Source of the DNA: CAVVEQ01 sp963802095
GTDB taxonomy: Bacteria; Chloroflexota; Anaerolineae; Anaerolineales; Anaerolineaceae
Reading direction: 5' to 3'
Assembly: GCA_963802095.1 (NCBI GenBank)
Contig: CAWDHI010000002.1
Span: forward strand, 186,001 to 250,000
Length of the DNA stretch: 64,000 nt
The notes beneath the pieces are model-generated. The model saw only the letters and a program-made list of their open reading frames with translations, made no database searches and was not told where the DNA came from. The position numbers and the translations under genes were made by a program. Shown here in pieces: positions 34,011 through 42,845 of this stretch. The first letter of the stretch is position 1. The number at the start of each line of letters is the position of its first letter.

Positions 34011-35912
34011 TCAATCACCCCGGTTTAAGACTCGGTAATCCCCCTCGCGGCGGGTAACTCCCTTCGCATCCAGGACCTCCAGAAAAGCCAGGGCGAACTT
34101 GCGGCTCGTCTGCAGCGTATCCCGGAATTCCGCCACGGTGATCTTCCCGTTTGATTTCAAAAAATCGATTGTAGCCTGATGCCATTTCTCATATACCCTA
34201 CTGGAGATCACAACTTCGGGGTTGAGCTGCACCAGGTCTCCCTGTGAAACCAGCACAGCATACACTTCCTCGCCAACTTCCTGCTGGCATTCCTTAACCG
34301 ATGGCGGTGAGAACTGTGAATCAGCGAATTTCAGTACTAGCTGATCTGCGGCTTTCTTCTGTGCTGAATTCAATTCAACTTGGTGGGTTGTCAGTGAAAT
34401 CGTTTTACCTTGATCGGTGATCAATCCATCCACCTGCCAACGCGGGAAAAATAATTGTCCTTCCGTGCTTGTGAACTTCAGTTTTGCACGGAATTCCTCC
34501 TTTGGCATCCCAAGCCGTAGTGGATATGCCCGGTGATATTCTCCGAGCAGAGCTGCCGCTTTCTGGGTAATCGCTGCCCAGGTTGGCCTTCCAATCAAGA
34601 TCGGATCCCCCTTCAGGGAATTCACCTCACCCTTTAACACTAGGAAACCCTCTGCCAAATCAGGGCTGCTTAAAAGATCAAACGTGAGTGTAAATGGAAT
34701 TCCGGCTTTATTTGCCAGTTCACTCAAGGGAACCGCACCCATCGAATTCAGGGTTTGCAGCAGGTTTTCCCCCGGGCTGCCTTTCTGTAGGGTTTCCAGG
34801 CGGTTGAGATCCGGCTGGGAAAAACGCTTGTACCTCCCGCGCGGATGGGGATCAATCACTCTGCCCCCGCCCAGGGTCTCCCCGGGAGATGGTCTGCGCA
34901 GGATAAAGTGATCCCCCCTGGCTGCTACCAGCGGCTGATCCGATTCAACCTGGATAAACCCTTCCTCTCCGGGCAGGATGCTTTCCTTCCCCAGCACCCG
35001 CACCCGGGCGATCACCTCGCTCGTACCGGAAAAGAATTTCACCTCGCTGCCGTGCTCTAGAGGCGTGGATGCATCTCCCAGCAACCGGACACCGACATCC
35101 AGCCTCCGGGTGGGTTTGTACTTTCCGGTGAATGCCAGCGTATCCCCCCGCCGTATTTGGGTGGTTTCCACCGAGGTGATGTTTGCGGCCACCCGGCTTC
35201 CTTGCAGGGCGGAACTTTCCTTCTGTTTGTGGGTCTGCAGCCCGCGGATGCGGGTCTTAATTCCGGCAGGCAGGATCTCCACCTCATCCCCCACTTTCAA
35301 TATCCCGTCCGTAAGCGTCCCCGTTACCACTGTGCCGAAACCGGTGATCGAAAACACCCGGTCGATGGGCAGTCGCGGGCGGCCGTGGTCAGCTCGAATT
35401 GGTTGGGCTTCCAAACAAACGTCCAGTGCAGCACGCAGCTCATCCAAACCGGTTCCCTTGCGTGCGGAAACCCGCAGGATGGGGGCGTTCTGCAGCACGG
35501 TGCCATGCAGAACCACCCGGCAATCACTCTCCACCAGGTCAAGCCACTCCGGATCGTCGATCATATCGATCTTGGTCAGCGCCACCACGCCGGCTGGGAT
35601 CTCGAGCAGGTCGAGGATGGCCAGGTGCTCCCGCGTCTGGGGCATGATGCTTTCATCCGCCGCGATGACGAACAGCACCGCGTCGATCCCCCCCACTCCC
35701 GCCAGCATGTTTTCAATGAAATCGCGATGCCCGGGAACATCCACGATCCCGACGGTTTCACCGGATGGCAGGTCCATCCAGGCAAACCCGAGGTCGATGG
35801 TCATCTCCCGTTCTTTTTCTTCCTTCAAGCGGTCAGGGTGAATCCCGGTGAGCGCCGCCACCAGGGTGGATTTACCGTGGTCAACATGTCCGGCAGTTCC
35901 GATAACACGCAT
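34011..35912 (-). CDS. selB: Selenocysteine-specific elongation factor
   Basis: 633 residues. The N-terminal GTPase resembles EF-Tu (GTAGHVDHGKSTL, the DVPGH box, ALTKIDM) followed by two beta-barrel domains; the C-terminal third consists of winged-helix domains that bind the SECIS hairpin of selenoprotein mRNAs. It brings selenocysteinyl-tRNA to recoded UGA codons. The gene ends 37 bases from the tRNA and follows the coiled-coil gene by 12 bases. No selA, selC or selenoprotein was found in this window, so they must lie elsewhere. Confidence 0.95.
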   Translation of the reverse strand: MRVIGTAGHVDHGKSTLVAALTGIHPDRLKEEKEREMTIDLGFAWMDLPSGETVGIVDVPGHRDFIENMLAGVGGIDAVLFVIAADESIMPQTREHLAILDLLEIPAGVVALTKIDMIDDPEWLDLVESDCRVVLHGTVLQNAPILRVSARKGTGLDELRAALDVCLEAQPIRADHGRPRLPIDRVFSITGFGTVVTGTLTDGILKVGDEVEILPAGIKTRIRGLQTHKQKESSALQGSRVAANITSVETTQIRRGDTLAFTGKYKPTRRLDVGVRLLGDASTPLEHGSEVKFFSGTSEVIARVRVLGKESILPGEEGFIQVESDQPLVAARGDHFILRRPSPGETLGGGRVIDPHPRGRYKRFSQPDLNRLETLQKGSPGENLLQTLNSMGAVPLSELANKAGIPFTLTFDLLSSPDLAEGFLVLKGEVNSLKGDPILIGRPTWAAITQKAAALLGEYHRAYPLRLGMPKEEFRAKLKFTSTEGQLFFPRWQVDGLITDQGKTISLTTHQVELNSAQKKAADQLVLKFADSQFSPPSVKECQQEVGEEVYAVLVSQGDLVQLNPEVVISSRVYEKWHQATIDFLKSNGKITVAEFRDTLQTSRKFALAFLEVLDAKGVTRREGDYRVLNRGD

Positions 35913-35924
35913 GGTAAGCTGCTT

Positions 35925-37103
35925 TTATCGGAGGAGAGACCTGGATTTGTCCATCAGGTCCAGCCAGTCCCGGATGGCCGCATGCAGGCTGCCCATGCGC
36001 TGGTAATAATCCTCGAAGGTTTGTTTCATCGTATCCGAGAGTTCCTGGCTAATGTCCTCCAATTGGATGAGCCGCTGTTCGGTTTGGTGAAGTTCTTCGT
36101 TGATCTCGCGCATCACTTCTTCCTGAGTTAGGGAGTAGTTAGTCCAACGTTTTTGATCCTCTGCCCGGAATGTGACCCACTCGGTTCGGAATCGCTCTTC
36201 TCCGAGCCGCTGCATTTCTGTCACCTCATTGATACGACGATCGATCTTCTGCATGATCTCATCAAATGAGTCCTGCGATCTTTTGAGCGATCTTTTCGCT
36301 GCTTCCACATCCTGGATCTGTATCTCAAAAGTTTCGGCGTTCTTCTGGATCTGGTCGAAACGCGTCAACCATTCCTTCCAGGTGCGGTCGCGCTCCACCT
36401 GGATCAGTGCCTGCTTTTCCATCAAGGCTGCTTGCATCTGGCGGCGCTCGTTTTCCAGGGATTGGAATTCATTAAGCCGGTTTTCGATCTTGATTATGGA
36501 ATCTGTGTTCAAGTCCAGCCTGGCTTTGCTCTCATCCGCCCGCTTTCGCAGGTTGGCGGCTTCCACGCCCAGGTCGGCGAGTTTCTTACCGTCCTGGCGC
36601 ATGGTATCTTCGATGATCTTCTGCGCCCGCCGGTAATCCTCGTCCTGGTATAGGGCATTATGGACGTCATCGCCAATCTTGCCAATCATTTTCTCCAAAC
36701 GGAGGTCTTCTTCAGTTCGAAGTTTGATAGCTTTCTTTAGTTCCAGGATGGATTCATGATCTTTTCTGAGATCTCCCATAGTTTTGGTCACCTGCGCCAT
36801 CTCGCCCTGGTGGGATTTCTTCTGGTCTTCCTCGCGATCCTGTCGCATTTTTTCTACCGCTTCGATCTCCCTGCGAAAATCCACCCGGATCTGCGAAAAT
36901 TCCTTATCAACCTGGCCAAATTTCGCCTGCATGGTTCTCAACCGGGTGATTTCGCTGGTGGTTTTTTTCAATTCGCTGGCAAGCGCATTGTTGGAAGTTT
37001 CCAATTGAACGATGCGGTTTTCGAGGGTGACTTGCAACGTTTTCCCGGTACGCAGCTCTGAATCCAATTTTTCAAGTCTCTTGACGATTTCGTCCAGGTC
37101 CAT
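35925..37103 (-). CDS. Long coiled-coil protein of unknown function
   Basis: 392 residues, almost entirely heptad-patterned charged helix from residue 5 to about 350 (LDSELRTGKTLQVTLENRI, RRQMQAALMEKQALIQVE), with no signal peptide, membrane segment or enzymatic motif. The C-terminus ends in AAIRDWLDLMDKSRSLLR. Cytoplasmic. It may act as a scaffold or in chromosome or polar organisation. It sits between selB and the orphan complex-I-like genes on the same strand, 65 bases after the latter. Not assignable to a named family with confidence. Confidence 0.8.
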   Translation of the reverse strand: MDLDEIVKRLEKLDSELRTGKTLQVTLENRIVQLETSNNALASELKKTTSEITRLRTMQAKFGQVDKEFSQIRVDFRREIEAVEKMRQDREEDQKKSHQGEMAQVTKTMGDLRKDHESILELKKAIKLRTEEDLRLEKMIGKIGDDVHNALYQDEDYRRAQKIIEDTMRQDGKKLADLGVEAANLRKRADESKARLDLNTDSIIKIENRLNEFQSLENERRQMQAALMEKQALIQVERDRTWKEWLTRFDQIQKNAETFEIQIQDVEAAKRSLKRSQDSFDEIMQKIDRRINEVTEMQRLGEERFRTEWVTFRAEDQKRWTNYSLTQEEVMREINEELHQTEQRLIQLEDISQELSDTMKQTFEDYYQRMGSLHAAIRDWLDLMDKSRSLLR

Positions 37104-37167
37104 TTGTTCCTCTCAGTTTGAAAAACAGCAGAAAAATTATACCATCCGGGTTTTCTGACCCTTTGGG

Positions 37168-38559
37168 TTAAAAGGTTGGAAAGGCTTTTATCAATTCCAG
37201 TTGACCGCCCAGAAAGAAGGATGGAAAAAGCCCGATCAGGATCAAAACGATTACACCCATGACCATTAATATCCTGGCCGATCGCGGTTCGAGATTTGGT
37301 TCGGTTTCTCCGGGCAAACCAATGAAAACCGCCAGGAAGCGAAAGCCTGCGATAAACAACCCCAGGATTCCAACATAGATCCAGGGGATGAAAGCATTGG
37401 ACTGTATGGAAACCTGGGTAAGGAGATTTAATTTTAGGCTGAACTCTGCCAGCAACGGTAATCCAGCCAGAGAAAAGAACGCTGTGATAATTGCACATGC
37501 AGAAAATGGCATACGCCGGAACAACCCCTGCAGATCCTTTTCATCCAGGCTGTTCTCCTTTCGCTTTACGAGAGTAATTGCCAGGCCAATAAGACCAAGC
37601 GCCACAAGCCTGGGGACAATGGATTGGGCGAAGAACTCCAGCCCGCTTTCGGATTTCATGCCAATGGCGATCAGGAAGAAGCCCGTCTCCATAATCACAG
37701 CATAGCCTGTCAGTCGCGCCAGGTTCTTCTGGAACGCCGCCCAAATACCCCCGGTAAAGATCATAATCACCCCGAAAAACCCCAGTGCCTGGAAGAAAAG
37801 GCTGGATTCGCGGATTATCGCCAGCCCGTCTATGAAATCAAGCAGGATAATTAGGATCATCACCGGCAGGGTGGAGAAAAGAAATCCTGCAGTATAGGGA
37901 GGAGCTTCATCCGCAACGAGTGGAATCCAGCTGTAGAACGGGAACACAGCCAGCAGAAATGCAAAGCCCAAGCCCAGCAGGAAGGTTGCGCTGAGGACCA
38001 GGTTGGGATCTCCCAAATTCGCTCCCGTTCCGCCCAGCGCCCATCCTGCGAGCAGAATAAAGGGCATCCCGAGAGTTAGAAATACAAGGTAACGTTGAGA
38101 GCCGCTTCCAGCAGTAAATCCTGGGCGAAGGATGAGGGGAATACTTATCAGAATGGCAATTTCAATCAATAAAGCGGAGAAGAGAAAGGGATCTACTGCG
38201 TTGGCAGCAACGAGAATGGCCACCATTGCCATCCCTGCAGAAATAAAAATGGGGGATGGTCGTGCGATTAACGCCCCAAAGAACCAGAAGCAAGTCATCG
38301 CATATACCAAGGCGAGAATGGCAGAATCGGCAGGTTCAATGATCAGCTGCCTTCCGAGGATCGTCATAGTCGGATTGATCTGAACCGTCAGGTTTCCAAA
38401 ACTGATCACCTCACCGACCGGCAGCACCATAGCCAGGAACGCCAACACAAGGCAAACGAACGAGCCGATATAAATGGAAAGTACCCGCTTCCGACGGAAG
38501 AACAATAAAATGCCGCCCAGAATTAGGGGAAAACCGATCCAGATCAGCGGCGCATTCAT
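37168..38559 (-). CDS. Proton-conducting membrane subunit (NuoN/MrpD-like)
   Basis: 463 residues with about 13 to 14 membrane helices. Central helices match the Proton_antipo_M domain: PFYSWIPLVADEAPPYTAGFLFSTLP with the quinone-side loop and conserved charged residues, KNLARLTGYAVIMETGFFLIA, and FSLAGLPLLAEFSLKLNLL. It should translocate protons or sodium like complex I subunits N/M/L or Mrp antiporters. Its ATG overlaps the preceding gene by four bases (38556-38559). No NADH-, ferredoxin- or hydrogenase-type catalytic subunits accompany it here. Confidence 0.82.
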   Translation of the reverse strand: MNAPLIWIGFPLILGGILLFFRRKRVLSIYIGSFVCLVLAFLAMVLPVGEVISFGNLTVQINPTMTILGRQLIIEPADSAILALVYAMTCFWFFGALIARPSPIFISAGMAMVAILVAANAVDPFLFSALLIEIAILISIPLILRPGFTAGSGSQRYLVFLTLGMPFILLAGWALGGTGANLGDPNLVLSATFLLGLGFAFLLAVFPFYSWIPLVADEAPPYTAGFLFSTLPVMILIILLDFIDGLAIIRESSLFFQALGFFGVIMIFTGGIWAAFQKNLARLTGYAVIMETGFFLIAIGMKSESGLEFFAQSIVPRLVALGLIGLAITLVKRKENSLDEKDLQGLFRRMPFSACAIITAFFSLAGLPLLAEFSLKLNLLTQVSIQSNAFIPWIYVGILGLFIAGFRFLAVFIGLPGETEPNLEPRSARILMVMGVIVLILIGLFPSFFLGGQLELIKAFPTF

Positions 38560-39140
38560 TCGGTTGATTCCAAAAATGGCAGCGTGATCATATACGCCCC
38601 GACAGCGGCCAACCCGATCGTGATCATCGCCAGCAAACCTGCCACAAGTACAGAATTTTCTACCGCAGCGTAGAATATTTCAAAACCGGCAAGTACCGTC
38701 AACAGACCGATGATCACCTTGACCGGGCTTGTAGTCATGCCCAGGTGAAGCAAACCCATCCCGATCAGGATAAGAGCGCTCCAGGTTGCCTGGGTGGGTA
38801 AAGCACTGATAAGAGAGATATTGGGTGCGATCAGAAAAACCATCAGCCAAATGACCATGGCTGCAATGATCCGGAAGATGGTGCCCTGGCGATTAATGAA
38901 TTGCAGATCTGCTTCCACAGATGGTTGTGAAGCAAGCAGGATGGCCATTGCCATCCAACCTGCCACCAATTCCACAGCGGAGAGCCCCAAGGACCAGTTA
39001 TCAACGAGCAGGAGGAACTGCCCAAGGTACATGATCGCAAGAGCGATCATCATCCTGCGAAGCCTGGTGCCAACCAGTAATTCAAGCGTGGAAAGGAGTA
39101 TGAGAAATAGGGAAAAATACGGGACCAGGTCCTCGATCAT
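38556..39140 (-). CDS. Small membrane subunit (HyfE/NuoK-like)
   Basis: 194 residues from the ATG at 39140, which overlaps the upstream stop by four bases (ATGA); the longer frame to 39197 would reach into that gene and is not used. About six or seven membrane helices resemble HyfE-type subunits of membrane hydrogenases and related complexes (SLFLILLSTLELLVGTRLRRMMIALA, VIIGLLTVLAGFEIFYAAVE). These subunits hold the complex together beside the antiporter-like proteins. The three genes here are translationally linked. Confidence 0.7.
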   Translation of the reverse strand: MIEDLVPYFSLFLILLSTLELLVGTRLRRMMIALAIMYLGQFLLLVDNWSLGLSAVELVAGWMAMAILLASQPSVEADLQFINRQGTIFRIIAAMVIWLMVFLIAPNISLISALPTQATWSALILIGMGLLHLGMTTSPVKVIIGLLTVLAGFEIFYAAVENSVLVAGLLAMITIGLAAVGAYMITLPFLESTE

Positions 39141-40738
39141 GGATTTACCCCGAACTGAAAATACGAGATAAGTAGAGCGAGTAAGAGGATCGCCCACAAA
39201 ATACCACCCTGACCTTCCAGAACCCCGGAAACCAGATTGAGAATCCGTTGAATGAAGTTAAATACTAGCTTGGTAGCTTTACTCAACCAATTCATCCCAA
39301 AAAAAGTATCCAATCGGGATGCAATGTTAGTTTTTCCTACGCTTGATAACCATTGAAATCTTATAGTGATGGATATGGGAAGTAAATGATTCTGCCAAAG
39401 GAAGATTAGCAACGAAAGGATGAACACTGTCACCCCACACCACCAGTACGCGAAGGTGAAACTGCCAGGAAGGTTACGGATGAAAATCACCCATTGAGAG
39501 ACGATCAGAATTCCCAATCCGGAAGGGAAAACAACTTTCACCCAACTATCCACACCGGAAAAATTACCCTCGGGGATTTGGGAAAATTTCAAATAACCGG
39601 AAAACAGAAATGCAGCAGCGAGCATGAACACGGGGATACTAATAAATAAAGAGCCTTGAATGATCCCATTCCAGGCAGACATGGATGGCGATCCCGGAAT
39701 TCCCGAAATGCCGAAAAAGATGCCCATCAGTAAAATGGATACCCATTTATTCCGCGGGGACGCCAGGAAAATCCCCCCGCCCCCAAGCAGAAGGATCATT
39801 CCCCAGGCTGTTGAGGATTGTGACTGTCCATGCAGCATGCAAGCCAATCCAAACACCGATGTGGAGATAACCCAAAATGATCTGCCGTTAAGTTCACCGG
39901 CAGCGCTTATCCATTTAAAGGCTGCGTACAACATGTATAGAATCATGAATGCGAGTAGCAAGGATATGGTCAAGTTGGAAAAGTTGTATTCACCTTTCAA
40001 CCTACCAAGAAACACCAATGCAGTAGCTGGTGCCATCAGGGTGATAACATTCCCCGCACTGCGATCGATGGGAGATTCCAGGTCTAATCGGTGGCGAAGG
40101 GGAAAAACACCCAGTCGAAGAATAACCGCCAGGGTGATGGCCGGAAAGTAAACCGGAGATAATTCCTTGAATGAAGGCATCTCTCCTTCTGCACCAGCCA
40201 GGATAAAGACACCAGCAAATATTAGCGTACCGAATACCCTCCATGTGAATGAAGCCAGACTGGAAGTTTCTATTTTTCTAACCGAACGATTGAAAAGGAT
40301 AAGGCCAAGCTCGGAAAAATCGAGCAGCGTCCAAGCAAGGATGAGGCTGACTGGAGATAGAGCAGCACATGCCAGCAACGCGATGGCGGAAAGGATCAGA
40401 GTCCCCGCCCAGAGGTAGGACTCATTGCGAACATGAATTCGTGCTGAGGAGGTGAACAGCACGGCGACATTTAAAGCGATTATCGCGAAAGCGTATTGCC
40501 ATCCTACCCGGTCCAATCGGAAAATTACCGCCAGGGACCCATTTTCATCCGGTATCCAACCGCGTAAATCTACCTCCGGGAAAAGCCTGGTTGGGCTTCC
40601 GGCTAGCAGAAGCCAGGCCAACAGGCTGATCGCGGCTGCAATCATCCAGGTGTAACCAATCCCAGGCTGTCTGCGAGATAAAATCGCGATAACCGCTGCA
40701 GCAATGATCAATCCAAGGATGATTCCAAAAAGAAGCAT
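39137..40738 (-). CDS. Antiporter-like membrane protein (divergent NuoL/HyfB-like)
   Basis: 533 residues with about 14 membrane helices; the central part with LTLMAPATALVFLGRLKGEY- and LRLGVFPLRHRLDLE-like loops suits a divergent NuoL/M-type proton channel, but many of the conserved charged residues are changed, so function is uncertain. It begins nine bases after the hydantoinase stop with GAAGGAAATC before the ATG, and precedes the HyfE-like gene with a four-base overlap. It is thus the first of a three-gene orphan module. Confidence 0.7.
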   Translation of the reverse strand: MLLFGIILGLIIAAAVIAILSRRQPGIGYTWMIAAAISLLAWLLLAGSPTRLFPEVDLRGWIPDENGSLAVIFRLDRVGWQYAFAIIALNVAVLFTSSARIHVRNESYLWAGTLILSAIALLACAALSPVSLILAWTLLDFSELGLILFNRSVRKIETSSLASFTWRVFGTLIFAGVFILAGAEGEMPSFKELSPVYFPAITLAVILRLGVFPLRHRLDLESPIDRSAGNVITLMAPATALVFLGRLKGEYNFSNLTISLLLAFMILYMLYAAFKWISAAGELNGRSFWVISTSVFGLACMLHGQSQSSTAWGMILLLGGGGIFLASPRNKWVSILLMGIFFGISGIPGSPSMSAWNGIIQGSLFISIPVFMLAAAFLFSGYLKFSQIPEGNFSGVDSWVKVVFPSGLGILIVSQWVIFIRNLPGSFTFAYWWCGVTVFILSLLIFLWQNHLLPISITIRFQWLSSVGKTNIASRLDTFFGMNWLSKATKLVFNFIQRILNLVSGVLEGQGGILWAILLLALLISYFQFGVNP

Positions 40739-40747
40739 GATTTCCTT

Positions 40748-42166
40748 CTAGAAAACGGTTTCGAATGGTCTGCGTTTTATGAAACTGCCCATGCCAGCTT
40801 TCCCATACCACTTACCCGAATCAACAATCTTTTGACCTCTCAGGAAAACGGTTTTCGGGAAACCGATCAAACTCCAGCCTTCATACAGGTTGTAATCGGT
40901 ACGATGCTGGGCGACCTTCACCCCATAATCAACCTGCTCTTTTGGATCCCAAAGGAGAATATCAGCATCAGCTCCAACCTCAAGACTCCCCTTTTGTGGA
41001 TACATCCCGAAGACCCTGGCAGGCTGGGTGGAGGTGAGTGCCACAAATTGGTTCGGTGTGATCCTGCCTGAATTGACCGCTTCGGTCCAAAATATCGGCA
41101 GGCGGTCACCTACCCCTGGAAGCCCGTTGGGGATTTTCGTAAAGTCCCCTCGTCCAAGCTCCTTTCCCGGAATGGCTACAGCTTTTCCTTCGTATTGGAT
41201 CGCTTGGTTCCCGTTGAAAAAGAAAGGACAATGATCTGTGGCCACAGTTTGGATGATACCCTGCTGGATCCCTTCCCACAACCTGAGGTTGTCCTTCGCC
41301 GTCCGCACTGGTGGCGAGCAGATCCACTTCGCGCCGTCCTCTTCTTTCAATTTTTCTTCCGTAAACACAAGGTATTGCGGACAGGTCTCGCCCATGATCG
41401 GCAGGTTGTGTTCACGGGCATATTCAAGTTGGTCAACCTCACCTGCTGCGTTCATGTGCACGATATACAGCGGGCAGCCTGCCTGAGCAGCCAACGCCGC
41501 CCCCCGCAGGACGGATTCGACCGCACCCCAGGCTGGTCTGGTGCGGGCGTGCCATTCGGGCGATACATGTTTATCCCGCAGCGCTTCCGAAACCAGGATG
41601 TCGATCACATCCCCGTTCTCTGCATGCAGCAGGGTTAATATTCCCGAATCACGGGCAATGCGCATGACCTCAAATATCTCACCATCCTGTAAGCGGAGAC
41701 GTCCATTATAGGCGGTGAAAACTTTAATGCTGGTAATGCCCTCCTTTACGAGAAGGGGAATCTCTTGCTTCACCTGGTCATCCAGACGGGTGATATTCAT
41801 GTGAAAACTGAAATCCACAGCAGCCTTGGGTTCAGCTTTTGCCAACCACTTCTCAAAATTCGTCCGCAGCGGGGAGTGGTCCTGGGGAATAAAATCAATT
41901 ACTGTTGTAGTTCCGCCAAAAGCAGCCGCCTTCATCCCGGTGTAGTGATCATCGGAGGAAACCGTGCCGAACATTGGCAAGTCCAGGTGCACATGCACGT
42001 CCACCCCACCCGGCATCACCAATAGCCCGGAGGCGTCAATCACTTCCGCTTCATTCGCGGGTAGGTTTCGCCCAACAGCGGAGATCTTTTCCCCGTCCAC
42101 AAGAATATCAGTCATTAATGTGACTTGATCAGTGACCAAGGTTCCGTTTTTTATAAGTTTGTGCAT
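40748..42166 (-). CDS. hyuA: Dihydropyrimidinase / D-hydantoinase
   Basis: 472 residues. A cyclic amidohydrolase with the metal-binding GVDVHVHLDLPMFG, the carbamylated lysine in SIKVFTAYNG, histidines in LLHAENGDVID and IVHMNAAGE and the DHCPF segment. It opens hydantoin, dihydropyrimidine or ureide rings. The ATG at 42166 has GAGGATCT upstream; a TTG 33 bases earlier is rejected. In enteric purine/urate gene clusters a homologous hyuA sits with ssnA, ygeW and carbamate kinase, as in this window, so a ureide intermediate of purine breakdown is the likely substrate. Confidence 0.9.
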   Translation of the reverse strand: MHKLIKNGTLVTDQVTLMTDILVDGEKISAVGRNLPANEAEVIDASGLLVMPGGVDVHVHLDLPMFGTVSSDDHYTGMKAAAFGGTTTVIDFIPQDHSPLRTNFEKWLAKAEPKAAVDFSFHMNITRLDDQVKQEIPLLVKEGITSIKVFTAYNGRLRLQDGEIFEVMRIARDSGILTLLHAENGDVIDILVSEALRDKHVSPEWHARTRPAWGAVESVLRGAALAAQAGCPLYIVHMNAAGEVDQLEYAREHNLPIMGETCPQYLVFTEEKLKEEDGAKWICSPPVRTAKDNLRLWEGIQQGIIQTVATDHCPFFFNGNQAIQYEGKAVAIPGKELGRGDFTKIPNGLPGVGDRLPIFWTEAVNSGRITPNQFVALTSTQPARVFGMYPQKGSLEVGADADILLWDPKEQVDYGVKVAQHRTDYNLYEGWSLIGFPKTVFLRGQKIVDSGKWYGKAGMGSFIKRRPFETVF

Positions 42167-42203
42167 AGATCCTCTAATGCCAATCCCTTGAAGATTCAAA
42201 TCG

Positions 42204-42761
42204 TTAATTTACCTGTTCCAACCCTGCCAAAAGTGCCAGAATCTCCGGGTCAATTTCCATTTCGATCTGGGGCTTTACCCTGTAGAGCGTTGAATTCGTT
42301 GCCCGGTCACCGACGGCATGCCAAAGTAGGTCGCGCTCGGAATCGTGAGTGACCAGGTCTCTCAGCGTCTCCGCCTTTCTGATCCTTGCGCCAGTCGTGT
42401 ATAGAAATGTCACCCGTTTCCACGTTCCAGCGTGGATCTGCTTTGGCAGGGAGAATAGCGGCCCGAGAGATAACATGTAATATTCTTTATTCTTGCGGGG
42501 ATGATTCGGTTCATCATTGAAAAGACATCCCCGGGTGGTCAGTTCATGGCCATTCACCTTCGCAGCGGATTCAACCATCCAACGGTGTCCATCCCCAAAC
42601 GGTCCGGTCTGGTAGAAAGCTATGTAATCCGTTTCGATGACCTTTGGAGCACTTCTCAGTGGGATCCTGTACCAGCCCAGCATCCTGGCGATCTCCAGGT
42701 CACGTTTGGCTGGCATGATAGCCAACAAAAAAAGATCAGTGTCGTCAAAAAGTGGGTTCAT
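42204..42761 (-). CDS. Conserved hypothetical protein
   Basis: About 185 residues from the ATG at 42761 (an upstream frame would reach 42842 but offers no ribosome site). The protein contains an LLAIMPAKRDLEIARMLGWYRIP start, an HELTTRGCLFNDEPNHPRKNKEYY centre and the FLYTTGARIRKAETLRDL tail. No signal peptide or membrane helix; cytoplasmic. I cannot name the family; the charged conserved blocks would suit a nucleic-acid-related fold but nothing more can be said. It lies between the hydantoinase and the PLP-enzyme genes on the same strand. Confidence 0.7.
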   Translation of the reverse strand: MNPLFDDTDLFLLAIMPAKRDLEIARMLGWYRIPLRSAPKVIETDYIAFYQTGPFGDGHRWMVESAAKVNGHELTTRGCLFNDEPNHPRKNKEYYMLSLGPLFSLPKQIHAGTWKRVTFLYTTGARIRKAETLRDLVTHDSERDLLWHAVGDRATNSTLYRVKPQIEMEIDPEILALLAGLEQVN

Positions 42762-42802
42762 GGAAAGAAAGGTTGAGATAGATTGTATTTTAACCTTAAA
42801 TG

Positions 42803-42828
42803 ACAGACGGGCAGCGCTGCCCGTCTGT
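42803..42828. terminator. 26-base perfect palindrome, probable terminator
   Basis: ACAGACGGGCAGC and its exact reverse complement meet without a spacer, between the PLP-enzyme stop (42846) and the next gene. The stem is very stable but the T-run on the minus strand is weak (CATTTAAGG), so termination may be partial. Confidence 0.6.
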
Positions 42829-42845
42829 CTGTGTTTGATCAAGTA

